This document shows, piece after piece, positions 6,073 through 7,553 of a DNA stretch of 7,553 nucleotides. The stretch is from Treponema sp. UBA3649. Its GTDB lineage: Bacteria > Spirochaetota > Spirochaetia > Treponematales > Treponemataceae. Positions within the stretch are counted from its first letter, which is position 1. Each line of letters begins with the position of its first letter. Below the pieces are notes generated by a model. That model was given only the letters and a program-made list of their open reading frames with translations. It did no database searches and was not told the origin of the DNA. Location: the NCBI GenBank assembly GCA_002373325.1, contig DFKI01000142.1:1-7553 (forward strand), written 5' to 3'. A program made the position numbers and the translations under genes.

Positions 6073-6438
6073 CTATCTGTTCTGAGAAAGATCGTTCCAA
6101 CCAGAGATTACTCTATCAATTACAGTCTGGGCGAGATTCAAGGACATCTGAGCCTTTGCCATCGCCGTCGTCACATCATGTATATCCACGCTGTCGGGAT
6201 CGGTAATCACTTTTTCCTGGAGCGCGGAAACATTCACCTGCTGGGCATTCATCTCTGAAACAGCATCGAGCAGATAAGATTCAAACGAGCCTTTTACCTT
6301 CTCGCCTTCCACGGGTGAGTTCGAAAGATTTCCGAATCCGTCCATGTGCAGTTTTTTGGAAAGGTCTGTCATGCGTCCTGTTCCAACGTGCGCCGGATGA
6401 GTTCTGTTCAGCTCAAGACTTCCAATCGTCATTTCCAT
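6073..6438 (-). CDS. fliE: Flagellar hook-basal body protein FliE
   Basis: FliE is the adaptor that joins the MS ring to the proximal rod and is one of the first exported subunits. The 121-residue product is slightly longer than the usual 100-110. The extra length is a polar N-terminal part (1-45) without clear motifs. The conserved C-terminal two-thirds has SFESYLLDAVSEMNAQQ (51-67), then PDSVDIHDVTTAMAKAQMSL (81-100) and a final amphipathic helix to residue 121, as in the family. The ATG at 6438 has AGGAG 6 nt upstream. An in-frame ATG two codons later is less well spaced. It follows flgC by 41 bp of non-coding sequence and is followed by a hairpin and predicted promoter, so it may close a flgB-flgC-fliE unit. 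Confidence 0.93.
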   Translation of the reverse strand: MEMTIGSLELNRTHPAHVGTGRMTDLSKKLHMDGFGNLSNSPVEGEKVKGSFESYLLDAVSEMNAQQVNVSALQEKVITDPDSVDIHDVTTAMAKAQMSLNLAQTVIDRVISGWNDLSQNR

Positions 6439-6473
6439 AAAGGTCTCCTAAAACTTATTTATATAGAAGAAAA

Positions 6474-6932
6474 TCAGCTTCCGATTTCCAATGCCGCGGC
6501 GAACATTTCCTTGCTTCCCTGAATTACGCTGCTGTTTGCCTCGTAAGCACGGTTGGCGGAAATCATGTCCACCATCTCATTCACAATGTTCACGTTCGGA
6601 TACTCGACATATCCCTTGTTCGGACCGGACTGGATTGCGTCGGGATGAGTCGGATCGTAGACCATGCGTCCCTGCGTGGTGTCCTTTACAATCTCACGGA
6701 CCCGAACTCCTCTTCCAGGACCGTTATCCATATCAGAGGAAACAAAAGGACTCCTCATCACGGGATGCTCGGATGCAATCGGCTCAAAAATCACGGTCTG
6801 CTTGCGGTATGCGCCTCCTTCCTGTGTGCGGGTTGTGGTGGCGTTCGCAATGTTGTTGCTGATTACGTCGGACCTGAGCCTTTCCGCGCTCATTCCGGTA
6901 GCAGCTATGTTAATGCTGGTAAAAAGTCCCAT
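6474..6932 (-). CDS. flgC: Flagellar basal-body rod protein FlgC
   Basis: FlgC is a proximal-rod subunit exported through the flagellar apparatus and assembled in the periplasm above FliE. The product has 152 residues. It has the rod/hook-family N-terminus MGLFTSINIAATGMSAERLRSDVISNNIANATT, with the SNNIAN signature at about 25-30. The C-terminal FlgC signature YVEYPNVNIVNEMVDMISANRAYEAN runs from about 108 to 133, followed by the terminal coiled-coil helix. The middle part (about 50-105) is the variable domain. The reading frame extends nine codons further upstream to a TTG, but the ATG at 6932 has AGAGGAG 8 nt upstream and gives the family's normal start. It lies 59 bp after flgB with no terminator between, so co-transcription is expected. 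Confidence 0.96.
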   Translation of the reverse strand: MGLFTSINIAATGMSAERLRSDVISNNIANATTTRTQEGGAYRKQTVIFEPIASEHPVMRSPFVSSDMDNGPGRGVRVREIVKDTTQGRMVYDPTHPDAIQSGPNKGYVEYPNVNIVNEMVDMISANRAYEANSSVIQGSKEMFAAALEIGS

Positions 6933-6991
6933 ATTATTATCTCCTCTATCCTCTTCCAAAATCTACCATATAATATGCGGAATCAGAAAAA

Positions 6992-7417
6992 TCAGATTTT
7001 CTTCATCGCAATGTTGACCTGGGAGAACTCAAAGTTTTCCAGTCTTGTCAAAAGCTGATACTGCATCTGAATCTGAACAAGGTTCATGGCCTCCTGCTCG
7101 GCATCCACGTTGTTTCCGTTTGCCTTTGCCGTGGTCAGATAATCAGTGACTCTTCTGGGCTCCACATCATGCCAGTCGCGGGGTCGCTCGCTTTCAATAT
7201 GCCTTGAGTCCGTAGTAATCATGTGGAACGCATTGTGATCATTGTCCCTTGACTCAAATGCACGGGCCAACTCGCTTTCAAAGTTCACGTACTGCTTTTT
7301 GTAATTGGGAACCTCACTATTGGCGATGTTGTTGGCTGTCACCTGATAGCGGAGGATCTGTACGTCAAGAGCACGGTGCAATAAATCTACTGAATTTACA
7401 AAATTGTTCATACCCAT
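6992..7417 (-). CDS. flgB: Flagellar basal-body rod protein FlgB
   Basis: FlgB is a proximal-rod subunit that stacks on FliE at the base of the periplasmic flagellum. The 141-residue product has the family's length. It opens with FVNSVDLLHRALDVQILRYQVTANNIANSEVPNYK, holding the rod signature ANNIAN at 28-33. It ends with the conserved NGNNVDAEQEAMNLVQIQMQYQLLTRL segment (about 100-126) and a short terminal helix. There are two possible starts, ATG at 7417 and ATG two codons later at 7411. Neither has a strong ribosome site (only GAAG near the first). A sigma-28-like -10 box ends 7 bp before the first ATG, so the message may be nearly leaderless. It is the first gene of the visible cluster. 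Confidence 0.95.
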   Translation of the reverse strand: MGMNNFVNSVDLLHRALDVQILRYQVTANNIANSEVPNYKKQYVNFESELARAFESRDNDHNAFHMITTDSRHIESERPRDWHDVEPRRVTDYLTTAKANGNNVDAEQEAMNLVQIQMQYQLLTRLENFEFSQVNIAMKKI

Positions 7418-7424
7418 ACTTCAA

Positions 7425-7451
7425 GAATCGGCATCTGGAAAAATTAGTTAA
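7425..7451 (-). promoter_or_regulatory. Predicted sigma-28 (FliA)-type promoter of flgB
   Basis: The minus strand carries TTAA (7451-7448), exactly 15 bp, then GCCGATTC (7432-7425). The enteric FliA consensus is TAAA-N15-GCCGATAA, so the -10 matches 6 of 8 and the spacing is exact. An A10 tract lies 6 bp upstream. Transcription would begin around 7417-7419, at or next to the flgB start codon. Spirochaete use of this consensus for a rod-gene operon is inference. Confidence 0.5.
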
Positions 7452-7457
7452 GGATTA

Positions 7458-7467
7458 TTTTTTTTTT
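7458..7467 (-). repeat. A10 homopolymer tract upstream of the flgB promoter
   Basis: Ten consecutive T on the plus strand give A10 on the coding strand, 6 bp upstream of the -35-like TTAA. It could act as an UP-type bent element. A run of this length is also prone to slippage. Confidence 0.7.
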
Positions 7468-7500
7468 AGGAATAAGGGATTAGGAATTAGGAGTGAGCGA
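7466..7500 (+). repeat. Heptamer tandem repeats, consensus TTAGGAA
   Basis: The plus strand reads in successive 7-mers TTAGGAA, TAAGGGA, TTAGGAA, TTAGGAG, TGAGCGA, the last one degenerate. The array sits directly behind the A10 tract. It may be a decayed microsatellite or a regulator site; no known binding protein is implied. Confidence 0.55.
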
Positions 7501-7518
7501 AAACTTTGAAAACGTTGA

Positions 7519-7529
7519 TTTATAACATC
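7519..7529 (-). promoter_or_regulatory. Possible extended -10 box further upstream of flgB
   Basis: The minus strand has TGTTATAAA, an extended -10-like motif (TATAAA at 7524-7519), with no recognisable -35 at 17 bp. Use would give a leader of about 95 nt containing the heptamer array. Weak support. Confidence 0.2.
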
Positions 7530-7530
7530 G

Positions 7531-7553
7531 TGTCATTGCCGGACTTGATCCGG
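7531..7553. repeat. Palindromic intergenic repeat cut by the window edge
   Basis: CCGGA-CTTGA-TCCGG (7539-7553) is a perfect 5-bp inverted repeat, preceded by TGTCATTG. It resembles the dispersed CATTGCCGG...CCGGCAATG palindromes seen between genes in several bacteria. The expected CAA continuation lies outside the window, so the full element is inferred. Confidence 0.5.

Overview
The window carries one block of eight flagellar genes, all on the minus strand. In transcription order (right to left) they are flgB, flgC, fliE, fliF, fliG, fliH, fliI and fliJ. The gene order, the motor-type FliG and the membrane-ring FliF with a long collar insertion fit a spirochaete, most likely a Treponema-like organism. 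The spirochaete call rests on protein character and synteny read by eye; genus or species level is inference.

Region by region: 7418-7553 is the upstream control region of flgB. It holds a cut-off palindromic repeat at the window edge, 7-bp tandem repeats, an A10 tract and a good sigma-28-type promoter lying almost on the flgB start codon. 6992-7417 is flgB, 6474-6932 flgC and 6073-6438 fliE: two proximal-rod proteins and the MS-ring/rod adaptor. 5939-6072 is the first sizeable gap, with a hairpin overlapping a sigma-70-like extended -10 promoter, which could split the block into flgBC-fliE and fliFGHIJ units. 4229-5938 is fliF (MS ring) and 3131-4225 fliG (rotor/switch), only 3 bp apart and apparently translationally coupled. 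3014-3130 is a gap holding three tandem 24-bp hairpin units. 2081-3013 is fliH, 647-2029 fliI and 173-610 fliJ: the export-ATPase regulator, the ATPase and its stalk/chaperone protein. 1-172 has no convincing gene. It holds a 15-codon ORF overlapping the fliJ stop and a strongly self-complementary element of about 96 bp.

Together the genes build the inner part of the periplasmic flagellum. FliF forms the base, FliG sits on its cytoplasmic C-terminus to receive stator torque, FliE with FlgB and FlgC starts the rod, and FliH/FliI/FliJ drive export of the axial proteins. The genes look intact and ordinary. The unusual content lies between them: the tandem hairpins between fliG and fliH, a duplicated 18-bp leader element before fliH and fliI, the internal promoter/hairpin between fliE and fliF, the near-leaderless sigma-28-like promoter of flgB, and the folded element after fliJ. 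I did not find a wholly new protein system.
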